DNA of 64,000 nt from an uncultured Myxococcales bacterium (GTDB taxonomy: Bacteria; Myxococcota_A; UBA9042; DTJE01), in assembly GCA_903857665.1 (NCBI GenBank), contig CAIOFV010000119.1, positions 1-64,000 on the forward strand, in the 5' to 3' direction. The translations under genes and the position numbers were made by a program. Position 1 is the first letter of the stretch. Each line of letters starts with the position of its first letter. Below the pieces are notes generated by a model that saw only the letters and a program-made list of their open reading frames with translations, did no database searches and was not told the origin of the DNA. Shown here in pieces: positions 8,427 to 17,436 of this stretch.

Positions 8427-9320
8427 CTACTGGCGGCAGCGGCGGCGCAGTGCGACGAGCGAGATCAGAAGGAGGCCGGCGAGTGCCGCGGTCGTCGTGC
8501 CCGACGTACCCGACGTGGCCGGTGTGGCGGAGCAGGAAAGACCCTTGCCGGTGACCGTGATGCTCCATTCGTCCGTGTTGACGTGGTTGCCGAGGGAGTT
8601 CAGGTAATCGACGCACGCCTGCACGTCGGTGGTATCGACGAACTGGCCGTCGCAGAAGATGGCGCCCTTGGTATCCTGGCAACGGGTCGTGCAGCCGCCC
8701 TCGAGGGTGCCGCTGCAACTGACCACGCACGCCACGTCACACTGGACGTTCTTCTGGACCGTGCAGGAGGTGTCGCAGGACGTCCCGCACTTGGTTTCGC
8801 AGGTCGCCGTCGGCGCAACTACCGTGCACTTGGAGGTGCAATCCGTGTCGCACGACGTGCGGCACGACGCCTCGCACTTCCCCTCGTCCGGATGGTCCTT
8901 GCAGTTCCCGGGACAGGACGACTCGCAGTTGGTGGTGCAACTGGCCGCGCAACTGAACGATCCGGGGTTCGTCGTGCATTCGGTGTTGCAGGTTGAACCG
9001 CACGTCTGCGTGCACTCGGTCGTGGCGGTCTCGCTGCACGTGCCGGTGCAGTTGCCGTCGCACTCCAGGACGAAACTGGCGGGCTTGCACAGGGTCGAGC
9101 AACTGGTCTGGACCTTGGCCGCGCACTGCGCCGACGCGGAAATCTGGATCTTGCCGCAGGCGGTGGGGTTCACGACGACGTCGGTGCCGGTTTCGGCTGC
9201 GACGGCGGTGTCCACGGCGGCGCCGACTTCCTCGGCACTGGTGGCGTCCTGGGCGAACGCGGGTGAAGAGTTGATGAACAGGCCTGCGACCACGGTGATC
9301 AGAGCCACGAGCATGCGCAT
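8427..9320 (-). CDS. Cys-rich secreted repeat protein with C-terminal anchor
   Basis: A 297-residue protein of unknown function. It has a cleavable signal peptide (ending near PAFAQ), then about 200 residues with roughly 33 cysteines in short irregular units such as CxxxC and SCxTxC (TCGSTCNTECT, SCDTDCTSKCT). A calmer domain of about 60 residues follows. The C-terminus is a Ser/Thr/Gly stretch, one hydrophobic helix (AALAGLLLISLVAL) and RRRCRQ, resembling MYXO-CTERM-type sorting tails though without a perfect motif. Even numbers of closely spaced Cys suggest a disulfide-stapled envelope fibre or metal-binding layer. AGGAG supports the ATG at 9320. It is convergent with hydG. Confidence 0.7.
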   Translation of the reverse strand: MRMLVALITVVAGLFINSSPAFAQDATSAEEVGAAVDTAVAAETGTDVVVNPTACGKIQISASAQCAAKVQTSCSTLCKPASFVLECDGNCTGTCSETATTECTQTCGSTCNTECTTNPGSFSCAASCTTNCESSCPGNCKDHPDEGKCEASCRTSCDTDCTSKCTVVAPTATCETKCGTSCDTSCTVQKNVQCDVACVVSCSGTLEGGCTTRCQDTKGAIFCDGQFVDTTDVQACVDYLNSLGNHVNTDEWSITVTGKGLSCSATPATSGTSGTTTAALAGLLLISLVALRRRCRQ

Positions 9321-9556
9321 GTCGATTCTCCTGGTGTTGGGATCCGGTACTGCCGCCACCGCACCTGCGAACTGTCCGATACGACGTGACATTTCCCACT
9401 ATGCGCGCCGCCTGGCGCGCCACGGTGTGGCACGACCCATCCCAGTGCAGGTTCCGGGCCACGGACCGGGCGCGTCCAGAATCCGTTGCCGGCACTGGGG
9501 ATGGGACCCCGACGACAGGGCCGTGTCCCTGCGTTGAAATGGGATTCCCGTCGTTC

Positions 9557-9573
9557 TGGTCGATGATCGACCA
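9557..9573. promoter_or_regulatory. 17-bp perfect palindrome, candidate operator
   Basis: TGGTCGA, a 3-base centre, then TCGACCA: a perfect 7-bp arm dyad about 190 bases upstream of the beta-barrel gene. The size fits a dimeric regulator site. No cognate regulator can be named. Confidence 0.3.
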
Positions 9574-9611
9574 TCCTGACCGCCCCGCAGGAAGCGCGTC
9601 ATGACGTCGCA

Positions 9612-9685
9612 CCTTCCTTCGTGCAGGGATTCCGCTTGTTTTCGCCCCCGCGCAGGAAGGGAGGGCGCTGGCCCGATCCCTGCAC
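9612..9685 (+). promoter_or_regulatory. Interleaved inverted repeats in the leader (possible structured RNA)
   Basis: CCTTCCT (9612-9618) pairs with AGGAAGG (9654-9660), and GTGCAGGGAT (9621-9630) pairs perfectly with ATCCCTGCAC (9676-9685). The order A-B-A'-B' would form a pseudoknot or two mutually exclusive hairpins. It lies 74-147 bases upstream of the beta-barrel gene. Chance pairing in GC-rich DNA cannot be excluded. Confidence 0.25.
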
Positions 9686-9758
9686 TGCCTTCCGGTCCGT
9701 TGGGGGATCGCCCCTTTGGTTTCGTCCTTCGTCATGAGTCACACCCCGGAGGTCCAGG

Positions 9759-11003
9759 ATGCGAGTCCCCTTGCTGGCAGTCGTGGTCACGATGTTCCTG
9801 GCGTCCGAGGCTGCGTGGGCCCAGGACGCTGAACCGTCTTCGGACCCTGCCGGTAGCGATGCTGCCGGACCGGGGGGCAGCCCCAAGGGAGCAAAACCCA
9901 AGGGACCCGTGTCGCGCGCCTTCGGCGGCGCCGACCTGCTCGTTGGCCGCACGATGAAGCAGCCCGTGAGCGACAAGGTGTTCACGGTGGGTATCGACGT
10001 CGGCGCCTCGCCCCTCGACGTCGGCCTGTCCGCGGGTCGCGACACCCTGGTCAAGCAGGCGATCAACAGTGCTTGCCAGCAGAGTGCAACATGCCGGGAC
10101 GGCGCCGACCGGGCGATCAAGTCCCTGGGGATCGTATCGAACAGCCAGTGGGACGCGGTGACGGCCGCGGCCGGCAACGATGCGGACCTCCTGGCGGCAC
10201 TGCAGAACGCGGGCGTCAGTGCGACCAACGCCCAGCAGATCGTGCAACTGGCCGATCAACAGGTGTCGCCCGAGGGTCGGCAGCGCATCCTGAGGCTCGT
10301 GCGAAGGTCCCAGGCCGGCGCCCACGTCCTGCTGGATCCGTTCATCGACGTGAACCTGAAGTGGATCGACCTGAAGGCTACCATTCCGTTCACCCTCGCC
10401 CACCTCGACGGCAAGACCAGCGCGTACATGGCGAATGTCGGACTGGAGGCGAAGGCCGGGCACGCGTGGGAGTGGGGCCCGATCGGCGTGGGTTTGACGG
10501 GCGGCCTGTCGCTGTACCTCCCCACGGGGATGGAAGGGGCATCCGCCGCACAGACCGCCGACCTCCTCTCCGCGCCGAAGTACGCCCATGGCTACCTGAC
10601 GATGGCCCCATACCTGGTCGCCGGCGTCGACTTCACGTGGGTGACGCTGCAGACCAGCGTGGAAATCGACTCGATGCACGGGGTCCGCGGCACTCCGGCC
10701 ATCACGTCCATCCAGTACTTGCGATACGGGGTCGGCCTGGTGATCCTGCCGCGCCTGGCCCCCAAGTGGACGGTATCCGTGATCGGCGAGATCAACGGCC
10801 TGTCACCGATCCACAACGCGGCTCCATACAACGCCGTGTTCGCGATGGCCGGGCTGCAGCTGCGCCTGTACCTCGTCAAGGTGGCCGTGGCCGTCCAGGT
10901 CCCGCTGATGTCGCACAAGGAGGACCTGGGACAGATCTCCGGCATCGACGTGGGCAGCCTGGCGAAATACTACGTGCTGACAAGGCTTGCGTTCGTGTTC
11001 TGA
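9759..11003 (+). CDS. Predicted outer-membrane beta-barrel protein
   Basis: A 414-residue protein with a signal peptide (cut near AAWAQ), a Ser/Pro/Gly/Ala-rich spacer, a helical segment of about 110 residues (LVKQAINSACQQ to RILRLVRRSQAG) and about 230 residues of alternating amphipathic strands. The last residues, RLAFVF, end in Phe, the outer-membrane insertion signature. I do not recognise the family. GGAGG at about 9747 sets the start. The gene is followed after 37 bases by the PRC-barrel gene, so they may be co-transcribed. A porin-like or adhesin-anchor role is possible but unproven. Confidence 0.65.
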   Translation: MRVPLLAVVVTMFLASEAAWAQDAEPSSDPAGSDAAGPGGSPKGAKPKGPVSRAFGGADLLVGRTMKQPVSDKVFTVGIDVGASPLDVGLSAGRDTLVKQAINSACQQSATCRDGADRAIKSLGIVSNSQWDAVTAAAGNDADLLAALQNAGVSATNAQQIVQLADQQVSPEGRQRILRLVRRSQAGAHVLLDPFIDVNLKWIDLKATIPFTLAHLDGKTSAYMANVGLEAKAGHAWEWGPIGVGLTGGLSLYLPTGMEGASAAQTADLLSAPKYAHGYLTMAPYLVAGVDFTWVTLQTSVEIDSMHGVRGTPAITSIQYLRYGVGLVILPRLAPKWTVSVIGEINGLSPIHNAAPYNAVFAMAGLQLRLYLVKVAVAVQVPLMSHKEDLGQISGIDVGSLAKYYVLTRLAFVF

Positions 11004-11040
11004 CCGGTGATGCGGGGCCGCAAGACAGGGAGGCGACGAC

Positions 11041-11796
11041 ATGCTGCGCAGCGTACGGGAGTTCGAGGGGTACAAGGTGGGCGCCAACGATGGCGACGTC
11101 GGGGGCGTTCGCGATTTCTACTTCGATGACGAATGCTGGGCCATCCGGTACCTGGTGGTCGATGCCTACTTCACGGGACTTCGCGTGCTGGTGTCCCCGA
11201 TCGCCTTTCGCCACGCGGACTGGGCGACGCGGCACTTCGACATCGACCTGACGCGGGAGAAGGTGGTGAACAGCCCGGGCATCGATCTGGAACAGCCGAT
11301 CACCCGCCGGTATGAGCGGGAGTACTTCCGCTATTTCGGATGGCCCTGCTACTGGGGCGGCGGCGAAGGGGGAATCTGGGGCGGCGAGGCATCTCCCGGC
11401 CTCCTGGGCAGCCGCGCCTGGAGCGGCCTGAACGACCCGGAGGACCAGGAAGACAACCCGCACCTGAGGAGCGTGCGCGAGGTCATCGGCTATCACATCC
11501 AGGGGACGGACGGCGAGATCGGGCACGTCGATGACTTCATCGTGGACGACGAGACCTGGGCCATCCGGTACCTGGTGATCGATACGGGGAACTGGTGGAC
11601 CGACAGGAAGGTCCTCGTGGCTCCCCACTGGGCCGAAGACATCCGTTGGGCCGACAACATCGTCGCGCTCGACCTGACGCGAGAGGCGATCCGGGAAAGC
11701 CCCGAGTGGCACGCCGACGCAGGCGTGAACCGCGAGTATGAGGAGCGGCTGTACGACTACTACGGGCGACCCGCGTACTGGACCGCCGAGGATTGA
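11041..11796 (+). CDS. Tandem PRC-barrel domain protein
   Basis: A 251-residue cytoplasmic protein made of two PRC-barrel domains, residues about 1-85 and 145-235. Each has a matching core (GANDGDVGGVRDFYFDDECW and GTDGEIGHVDDFIVDDETW, then AIRYLVVD/AIRYLVID). The linker is rich in Gly and Trp. PRC-barrels occur in photosynthetic reaction-centre H subunits and RimM and often mediate protein or RNA contacts. Stand-alone duplicated forms like this are common in bacteria and uncharacterised. GGGAGG precedes the ATG. Confidence 0.85.
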   Translation: MLRSVREFEGYKVGANDGDVGGVRDFYFDDECWAIRYLVVDAYFTGLRVLVSPIAFRHADWATRHFDIDLTREKVVNSPGIDLEQPITRRYEREYFRYFGWPCYWGGGEGGIWGGEASPGLLGSRAWSGLNDPEDQEDNPHLRSVREVIGYHIQGTDGEIGHVDDFIVDDETWAIRYLVIDTGNWWTDRKVLVAPHWAEDIRWADNIVALDLTREAIRESPEWHADAGVNREYEERLYDYYGRPAYWTAED

Positions 11797-11812
11797 CGGT
11801 GACAGGACGGCC

Positions 11813-12847
11813 CTATCCCAGCGCGAACGCGCGCACCGCCTCGATGGCGGCCGCGACGTCGTCGTCATCGACCTCCAGGCTGGTGACGAACCGGATGCCG
11901 TCGGGCAGCGGCGGGTAGACCCGGATCCCGTGCGCCTCCAGGAACGCGACGCAGCCCGGTTCGGTCCTGCCGGGCAGGTCCAGCCGGATGTAGACCATGT
12001 TGGTCACCACGTCCCGCAAATCGACCCGCACCCCGGGAACTGCCGACAGGCCTTCCGCCAGGAGCCGCGCGCGGACGTGATCCTGGGCGAGGCGGGCCCG
12101 GCCCTCGGTCAGCGCGATCAGGCCGGGTGCGGCCAGCACGCCCACCTGCCGCATCCCGCCGCCCATCACCTTGCGGCGCCTGCGAGCCCGGTCGATGAAG
12201 GCCCGCGGGCCGCAGAGGAGGCTGCCGGCCGGTGCGCCGAGCCCCTTGGACAGGCAGAACGACACGGTGTCGCAGGCCGCCGCCAGGTCCGCCGGTTCGA
12301 CCCCCAGTGCCAGCGCCGCGTTGAACAGGCGGGCCCCGTCCAGGTGCACCGGGACGCCGCGCGCGCGGGCCAGCGCCTCCACCTCGCGCATGGCCTCGAG
12401 CGGCATCACGGTGCCGTCCGACAGCGCGTTTTCCAGCAGGATCAGCGCGGTCTTCGGTTCGTGGATGTCGTCGCCGACGCGGATGCGCGGCAGGATGTCC
12501 GCCGCGGTCAGGTAGTGGCCGTTGCCCGGCATCACCGTCCGGATCTGGACGCCTGACAGGGCGCCTGCCGAGCCGGCCTCGTGCTCGACCACGTGGGCCT
12601 TTTCGGACACGATCGCCTCGTTGCCGGGCTGGCAGTGGACGCCGATGGCGCACTGGTTGCCGAACACCCCGCTGGGGACGAACAGCGCCGCCTCCTTGCC
12701 GGTGATTCCCGCGGCCGTGGCTTCCAGCCGGTTCACCGTCGGGTCCTCCCCGCACACGTCGTCCCCGACCTCGGCCTCGGCCATGGCCCGGCGCATCGCC
12801 GCCGTGGGCCTCGTCATCGTGTCGCTGCGGAACTCCCGCGCCTTCAT
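11813..12847 (-). CDS. ltaE: Low-specificity L-threonine aldolase
   Basis: A 344-residue PLP fold-type I enzyme that cleaves L-threonine/allo-threonine to glycine and acetaldehyde. Visible signatures are FRSDTMTRPTAAMRRAM at the N-terminus, GDDVCGEDPTVNRLE, ALFVPSGVFGNQ, EKAHVVEHEAG, the cofactor-binding HLDGARLFNA, and the PLP lysine in SFCLSKGLGAP. The length is as expected. The start follows GGGAGG; the upstream frame extension lacks homology. It is convergent with the PRC-barrel gene (16-base gap). Confidence 0.93.
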   Translation of the reverse strand: MKAREFRSDTMTRPTAAMRRAMAEAEVGDDVCGEDPTVNRLEATAAGITGKEAALFVPSGVFGNQCAIGVHCQPGNEAIVSEKAHVVEHEAGSAGALSGVQIRTVMPGNGHYLTAADILPRIRVGDDIHEPKTALILLENALSDGTVMPLEAMREVEALARARGVPVHLDGARLFNAALALGVEPADLAAACDTVSFCLSKGLGAPAGSLLCGPRAFIDRARRRRKVMGGGMRQVGVLAAPGLIALTEGRARLAQDHVRARLLAEGLSAVPGVRVDLRDVVTNMVYIRLDLPGRTEPGCVAFLEAHGIRVYPPLPDGIRFVTSLEVDDDDVAAAIEAVRAFALG

Positions 12848-13072
12848 CCGTGACCTCCCGGATCCCTGCCCGACGCGTACCCTATCCGGCCGGGCGGCCC
12901 GCTGCAAGCCGCGAACCGTCCGGCAAGGGGGTGTCGGGGAAGCCGATCGCCAGAAGGGTTCCCCGCAGAAATGGACGGACTTCCCCTCCCGGTGCCTGCC
13001 GGCGTGACTCGCTGCCTGCCGGCCTGAGGAAGGTAGGTGCGGCCGACCGCAGTCTCGCGGCCGGGGCAGGGG

Positions 13073-16000
13073 TCAGTTGATGACGGGCGGGGTGCTGTCG
13101 CCATAGGGGCCGACCCAGTAGTTGATCACGAAGAAGCTCTGCATGACCTTGCCCTGCGGATCCAGCAGGACCTGCTTGTACGGGAACAGGCCCCACGAGT
13201 AGCGATCGAACGTGGAACCCTGCGGCAGGCCGTAGACGTCGCCGCCGAACGAGATCCCGCTGTCCACGGAGCGCCCGAGGTAGCCGCCCACGGAGAAGCC
13301 GGAGTTCATGCCCACGGACACGCCCATGACCGCGATCTTCGCCGAGAAGTCCAGGGTGAAGTCGATGCCGTCCTGCCATGCCGTGGATTTGTCGATCGAC
13401 ACGCTGCACCCGGTGGAGGTGTTGCCGATGGCGACGTTGGCCGGGCCGCAGATCGGGACCCCGTTGCCGTAGACCGGGAGGATCGTGCTGTCCACCACGA
13501 GGCCGTTGCCGATGCCCACGCGCCGGTTTACCGGCCCCGGCGGCACGTCCGCCTTGGCCGGGTAGGAGGTCGTATCGAACGGGTTCGCCTGCATCAGGTC
13601 CGGGGTGATCAGCAGCCCGCCGGCGAACTCGTCGTTGTATGCGGCGCGGGACACCGCCATCACGGACGTCCCCTGCGGCACGTTCACGTCGAAGGTGCTG
13701 CCCGCCAGGCGCTCGGTCGGGCTTGCGCTGACCAGGTAGGTGAAGCGGTCGTACGGCGTGGCCGAGAAGACGACCAGGTCGTCGCCGTCGTGGGCCGCGA
13801 ACGAGTACTCCTGGGTGATGGTGGTGGTGTAGCTGGTCTCGTGGTTGTACTCGAGCTGCATCGAGACCTCGAACTCGGCCTTGAACGTCTGGACCGACAC
13901 GCCCAGGCCCGCCGACAGCTCGAACTCGTATCCCACGGTCACGCCGGCGTGCGTGCCGAACGTGTAGCCGGCGGTGACGCTGGACCCGCTCGACGTGCCG
14001 AAGGTGGTGTCGCTGTTGTTCGTGTCCTGGCCCGGGTCCGCGGTCAGCGGCGGCGCCGCAAGCAGCGCGATGATCTTGTTGTCGCCGTAGTGGATCGAGT
14101 GCCCCGTCAACGTCAGCTCCCGCTGCGTCACGGTGTGGGTCCGGGCGCGGCTGGCCGCGGACGCCTTCCCGGCGTACTCCAGGATCATGCTGTCATTGTC
14201 CACGTTGACCGGGACCAGGATCGCGTTCTGGCACGGGGCCGAAGTGAACTCGCAGGCCGGGGCGCTGATCGTGCTGGTGTCCAGGGTCACGAAGTCGGGC
14301 GTCGCCTTGTAGTGCTTCTGCAGCGGGTACCCGCTGACGGTGTCCAGGTGGTCGCGAAGGCCCTTCGCGACGATCTGCCCGTTCTTGTACAGCATCACGA
14401 TGTCCTGGCGCATGTCGCCGTTCACGTCGCCAGCCTGGAGGTCGGCGATGTTGTAGTGGTACGTCCACTTGTCCACGGGCCGCAACGTGGTCTGTTCGGC
14501 GATGGTGCCGGTGCCGCCCGCCGTGGCGGGCGCGACGTACTTGTACAGGTACGGCCCGACCAGGAACTCCTGGATCTTGTCCTTCCCGTTGTAGTCGAAG
14601 TCCAGCGGCACCACGAAGTTCGTGGGATACAGCCTGACCTGGACCGAGACGTCCTCGTGCGTGCCTTGCCCGGAGAACAGTTTGGGCAGCTCGAAGGCCG
14701 GACCCGCGGCCGCGTCCAGGTCGTCGCGGATCTCGATCAGGTTCCAGGAATTCGGCTGGCTGTTCGTGTGCCACCAGCCGCTGTCCCAGCCGGCGACGAT
14801 CAGTTCCTTCTTCTGGTCGCCGTCCACGTCGGCCAGCGCCAGGTCGAACTTCGCGAAGTTGGACAGGGTCCAATCGTACTGGACATCCTGCAGCGTTCCG
14901 GTCTGGTGGTTCCCGCCGATCTGGGTCAGCGTCATTCCGTCGTAGATGGCGTAGGAGATGGCGCCGATGCCGTACTTCAGGTAGTCGGACCCGTTGGACA
15001 CCAGGCCCTGGCGGAAGCGGGGGTTGTCGTACCAGCCGACGACGATCTGGACGGAGCCATCGCCCTTCATGCTGCCGATGGCGACCCGGGCCGTGGACAG
15101 CCCCTGGGCGACGCCGCTGGAGTTGTTGTCGCCCTTCAGTTGGATCGGGGTCGCGGACATCAACTGGTAGTTGTGCAGGGCGTCGTCGAACACCCACATC
15201 TTGCCGTACAGGATGGCGCTCTCGCTGACCACGTCCCACTGGAGCGTGCCGACCACGACGATCTCGTCGTAGCCGTCGCCGTCGATGTCGCCAACCGCCA
15301 GGCTGTAATCGGTCGCCGGGTGGTCGACCAGGATCGTCAGGTCCACGGGCGGGATGACCACGTCGATGACCGGGGCGCCGCCCAGGTCCGGCAGGCTGGC
15401 GTCCAGGATCGTCATCTTCGCGACGGTCGCCCGCATCGCGTCCGAGCCCGTTGCCAGGGCGGGGGAGCCCCAGACCTGCGGGGTCCACGTCAACACGACC
15501 GTCTCGTCCGGGAAGTCGTCGTCCAGGTTGCCGGCCTTGGCGACCTTGCGCGTCGTGGCCGTGAAGTCGGTGTTGCGCGTCTCGTACAGGCGAGCCTTGG
15601 TCGGGACCTTCACGTCCGGGGCCAGGCTGATGGGCTGGTCGTCGATCTCGCCGTAGGCGAGGTACGGATCGATGATGAACTCGTTGTCCTGGCTCGACTC
15701 GCTGGTCTGCAGGCCCAGGACCATGTACTCGACAACCTTGTTCAGCGTGATGAACCGCTGGTTGGACAGCGGCGGCTTCTTGTCGGTCACGGTGGCCTGC
15801 ACGGTGATGGTCGTCGATACCGTCAGGCCGGCGGCGGCGGCCGTCACGATGACCGGGGACTGCAGGCCGACCTGGGCGGGCGGCGTCACCGTCACGGTGG
15901 TCCCCGTGGTGGCCGACAGCCTCGCGCCGATGCCGGTCTTGTCCTGCATCGCCCAGGTGATCGTGTCGGTCGAGCCGGTCAGGGTCGCCGTCAGCGTCGC

Positions 16001-17182
16001 AACGGTGGTCGGGTCGATCGTGGCGCTGTCCACCGCGACCTGCAGCGTCGGGGCGGGGGTCACGGTGACGACCGCCTGGCCCGTGACGCCTTCGACCGTC
16101 GCGTACACGGTGACGTCGGTCGCGGCCGGAACGGTCGCGGGCGGCGTGTACTGGACGCTGGCGCCGGTGGTCGCGGACAGGGCGCCCAGCGCCGGGCCCA
16201 CGCTCCACGTGATGGTGCCGGTGACGTTCTGCAGGGTGGCCGTCAGGGAAATCGGGGCCCCGCTGCCGGCGACGGTGGCGGTGACCGGGTCGATCGTGAC
16301 GCCGGCCACCGGGGCGACCGTCGCGGGGGACACGTCGATCGTTGCCTCCGCGGTCAGGCCGTCCGCGGACGCGGTGATCGTGACCTGCGTCCCCGTCGCC
16401 AACGTCGCCGGGGGGGTCCAGGTGACGCTGGCGCCGGTCGTGGCGGACAGGCTGCCGACGGCCGGGTCCAGCCTCCAGGAGATCGTGTCGGTCCCACCCA
16501 GCAGCGTCGCGGCGAACGCGATCGGGGACCCGCCCGCCTGCACGGCGGCCGTGGTCGGGAAGACCGATAGCGACGGGTTCGGGTGGACCACGACGACGGC
16601 GTGGGCGGTGGCAGTACCCGCTGTTGCGGTGACCACGACGGTCGTTTCCGCGTCCAGCGTCGCAGGGGGGGTATAGCCCACGGCCGCGCCCATGTCCGCT
16701 GTCAGGGAGCCGACGGCCGGGGCCAGGGCCCAGTGGATCACGTCGGTGGCGCCGGTCAGGGTGGCGGCCAGGTTCACCGCATCGCTGCCCGCCGTGGCCT
16801 CGGCCGCGACGGGATCGATGGCCAGTGCGGCCGTGCCCCCGACGGGCTTGACGGTGACGACCGCGTTCGCCATCGCGCCGTCGGCCGCTGCCGTGATGAC
16901 GACCGGTGTGACCTCCGCGACCGTGGTCGGCGGGGTGTAGGTGATGGAGGCTCCCGTCGTCGCGGACAGCGCGCCGACCGCGGGGGTCATCGTCCACTGG
17001 ATCGCCGCCGTCGAGTTCGTCAGCGTGGCGGCCAGGGCCACCGGGGCGCCGCCGACCAGCACGGTCGAGATCCGGGGATTGACGTCCAGCGCGGGCGCCG
17101 GAGTCGTGGTGGTGGTCTTGCCGCCGCACCCGACGAGCAGGGGCAGGGCAACCAGGTACCGGACAACGGTACTTGCATTCAT
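13073..17182 (-). CDS. Large lipoprotein: five Ig-like repeats, FG-GAP/VCBS region, beta-rich C-terminal domain
   Basis: A 1369-residue surface lipoprotein (lipobox LLVGC). A Thr-rich linker leads into five tandem Ig-like repeats of about 85 residues (about 33-460), each ending with the pattern AVGSLSATTGASVTWTPPAT. Next is a region with FG-GAP/VCBS-type calcium loops: DIDGDGYDEIVVVG, DVDGDQKKELIVAG, DVNGDMRQDIVML. That is the layout of a seven-bladed propeller as in integrin-like proteins. The last 370 residues contain long alternating beta strands rich in Thr/Ser/Tyr (SVTAGYTFGTHAGVTVGYEF and following) that resemble aerolysin-type hairpins; this last point is only pattern recognition. GGAG precedes the ATG. 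A role in adhesion or envelope attack is plausible; specific function unknown. Confidence 0.75.
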   Translation of the reverse strand: MNASTVVRYLVALPLLVGCGGKTTTTTPAPALDVNPRISTVLVGGAPVALAATLTNSTAAIQWTMTPAVGALSATTGASITYTPPTTVAEVTPVVITAAADGAMANAVVTVKPVGGTAALAIDPVAAEATAGSDAVNLAATLTGATDVIHWALAPAVGSLTADMGAAVGYTPPATLDAETTVVVTATAGTATAHAVVVVHPNPSLSVFPTTAAVQAGGSPIAFAATLLGGTDTISWRLDPAVGSLSATTGASVTWTPPATLATGTQVTITASADGLTAEATIDVSPATVAPVAGVTIDPVTATVAGSGAPISLTATLQNVTGTITWSVGPALGALSATTGASVQYTPPATVPAATDVTVYATVEGVTGQAVVTVTPAPTLQVAVDSATIDPTTVATLTATLTGSTDTITWAMQDKTGIGARLSATTGTTVTVTPPAQVGLQSPVIVTAAAAGLTVSTTITVQATVTDKKPPLSNQRFITLNKVVEYMVLGLQTSESSQDNEFIIDPYLAYGEIDDQPISLAPDVKVPTKARLYETRNTDFTATTRKVAKAGNLDDDFPDETVVLTWTPQVWGSPALATGSDAMRATVAKMTILDASLPDLGGAPVIDVVIPPVDLTILVDHPATDYSLAVGDIDGDGYDEIVVVGTLQWDVVSESAILYGKMWVFDDALHNYQLMSATPIQLKGDNNSSGVAQGLSTARVAIGSMKGDGSVQIVVGWYDNPRFRQGLVSNGSDYLKYGIGAISYAIYDGMTLTQIGGNHQTGTLQDVQYDWTLSNFAKFDLALADVDGDQKKELIVAGWDSGWWHTNSQPNSWNLIEIRDDLDAAAGPAFELPKLFSGQGTHEDVSVQVRLYPTNFVVPLDFDYNGKDKIQEFLVGPYLYKYVAPATAGGTGTIAEQTTLRPVDKWTYHYNIADLQAGDVNGDMRQDIVMLYKNGQIVAKGLRDHLDTVSGYPLQKHYKATPDFVTLDTSTISAPACEFTSAPCQNAILVPVNVDNDSMILEYAGKASAASRARTHTVTQRELTLTGHSIHYGDNKIIALLAAPPLTADPGQDTNNSDTTFGTSSGSSVTAGYTFGTHAGVTVGYEFELSAGLGVSVQTFKAEFEVSMQLEYNHETSYTTTITQEYSFAAHDGDDLVVFSATPYDRFTYLVSASPTERLAGSTFDVNVPQGTSVMAVSRAAYNDEFAGGLLITPDLMQANPFDTTSYPAKADVPPGPVNRRVGIGNGLVVDSTILPVYGNGVPICGPANVAIGNTSTGCSVSIDKSTAWQDGIDFTLDFSAKIAVMGVSVGMNSGFSVGGYLGRSVDSGISFGGDVYGLPQGSTFDRYSWGLFPYKQVLLDPQGKVMQSFFVINYWVGPYGDSTPPVIN
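15795..17090 (-). repeat. Five tandem Ig-like domain repeats (coding)
   Basis: Five consecutive units of about 255 bp encode near-identical cores (ATLTGSTDTITW..., GALSATTGASV...TPPAT...). The internal similarity implies recent tandem duplication and could recombine in frame to change stalk length. Confidence 0.7.
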
Positions 17183-17436
17183 CGGCGACTCCGGGTTGTG
17201 CGAAGGCCTGCGAAGCCTTTCGTATGCATTGGCGATAGGGACTTCCATCCGTGTTTTCCGGTCATGGGGGCAGTATCAGGCGGCGGACGCGGGGGGTCAA
17301 CCCATCCTGCTTCAGATACTTTCCTGCCTGCCGCAATGGGCCCATCCTGTCTTCGTCGTCACCTGCCGGGTCGTGGGCATGCAGCGTGGGCTCGCTGGAC
17401 GACCGGGTCGCCCACGCGTCCCTTCCGCGCGTCCGG

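Larger units (their letters stand above)
9321..9758. other. Intergenic region between divergent genes, with inverted repeats
   Basis: No gene is supported in these 438 bases; the short open frames have no homology and no ribosome binding sites. It holds the divergent 5' regions of the Cys-rich and beta-barrel genes. Visible structure: GCGCGCC/GGCGCGC hairpin near 9402-9420, the perfect palindrome TGGTCGA-TGA-TCGACCA at 9557-9573, and interleaved inverted repeats at 9612-9685. Confidence 0.5.

Noticed and set aside
13037-16570. Plus-strand frame of 1177 codons opposite the Ig/FG-GAP lipoprotein
   Set aside because: Antisense shadow with no domain; the minus strand has a signal peptide, clean repeats and a ribosome binding site.
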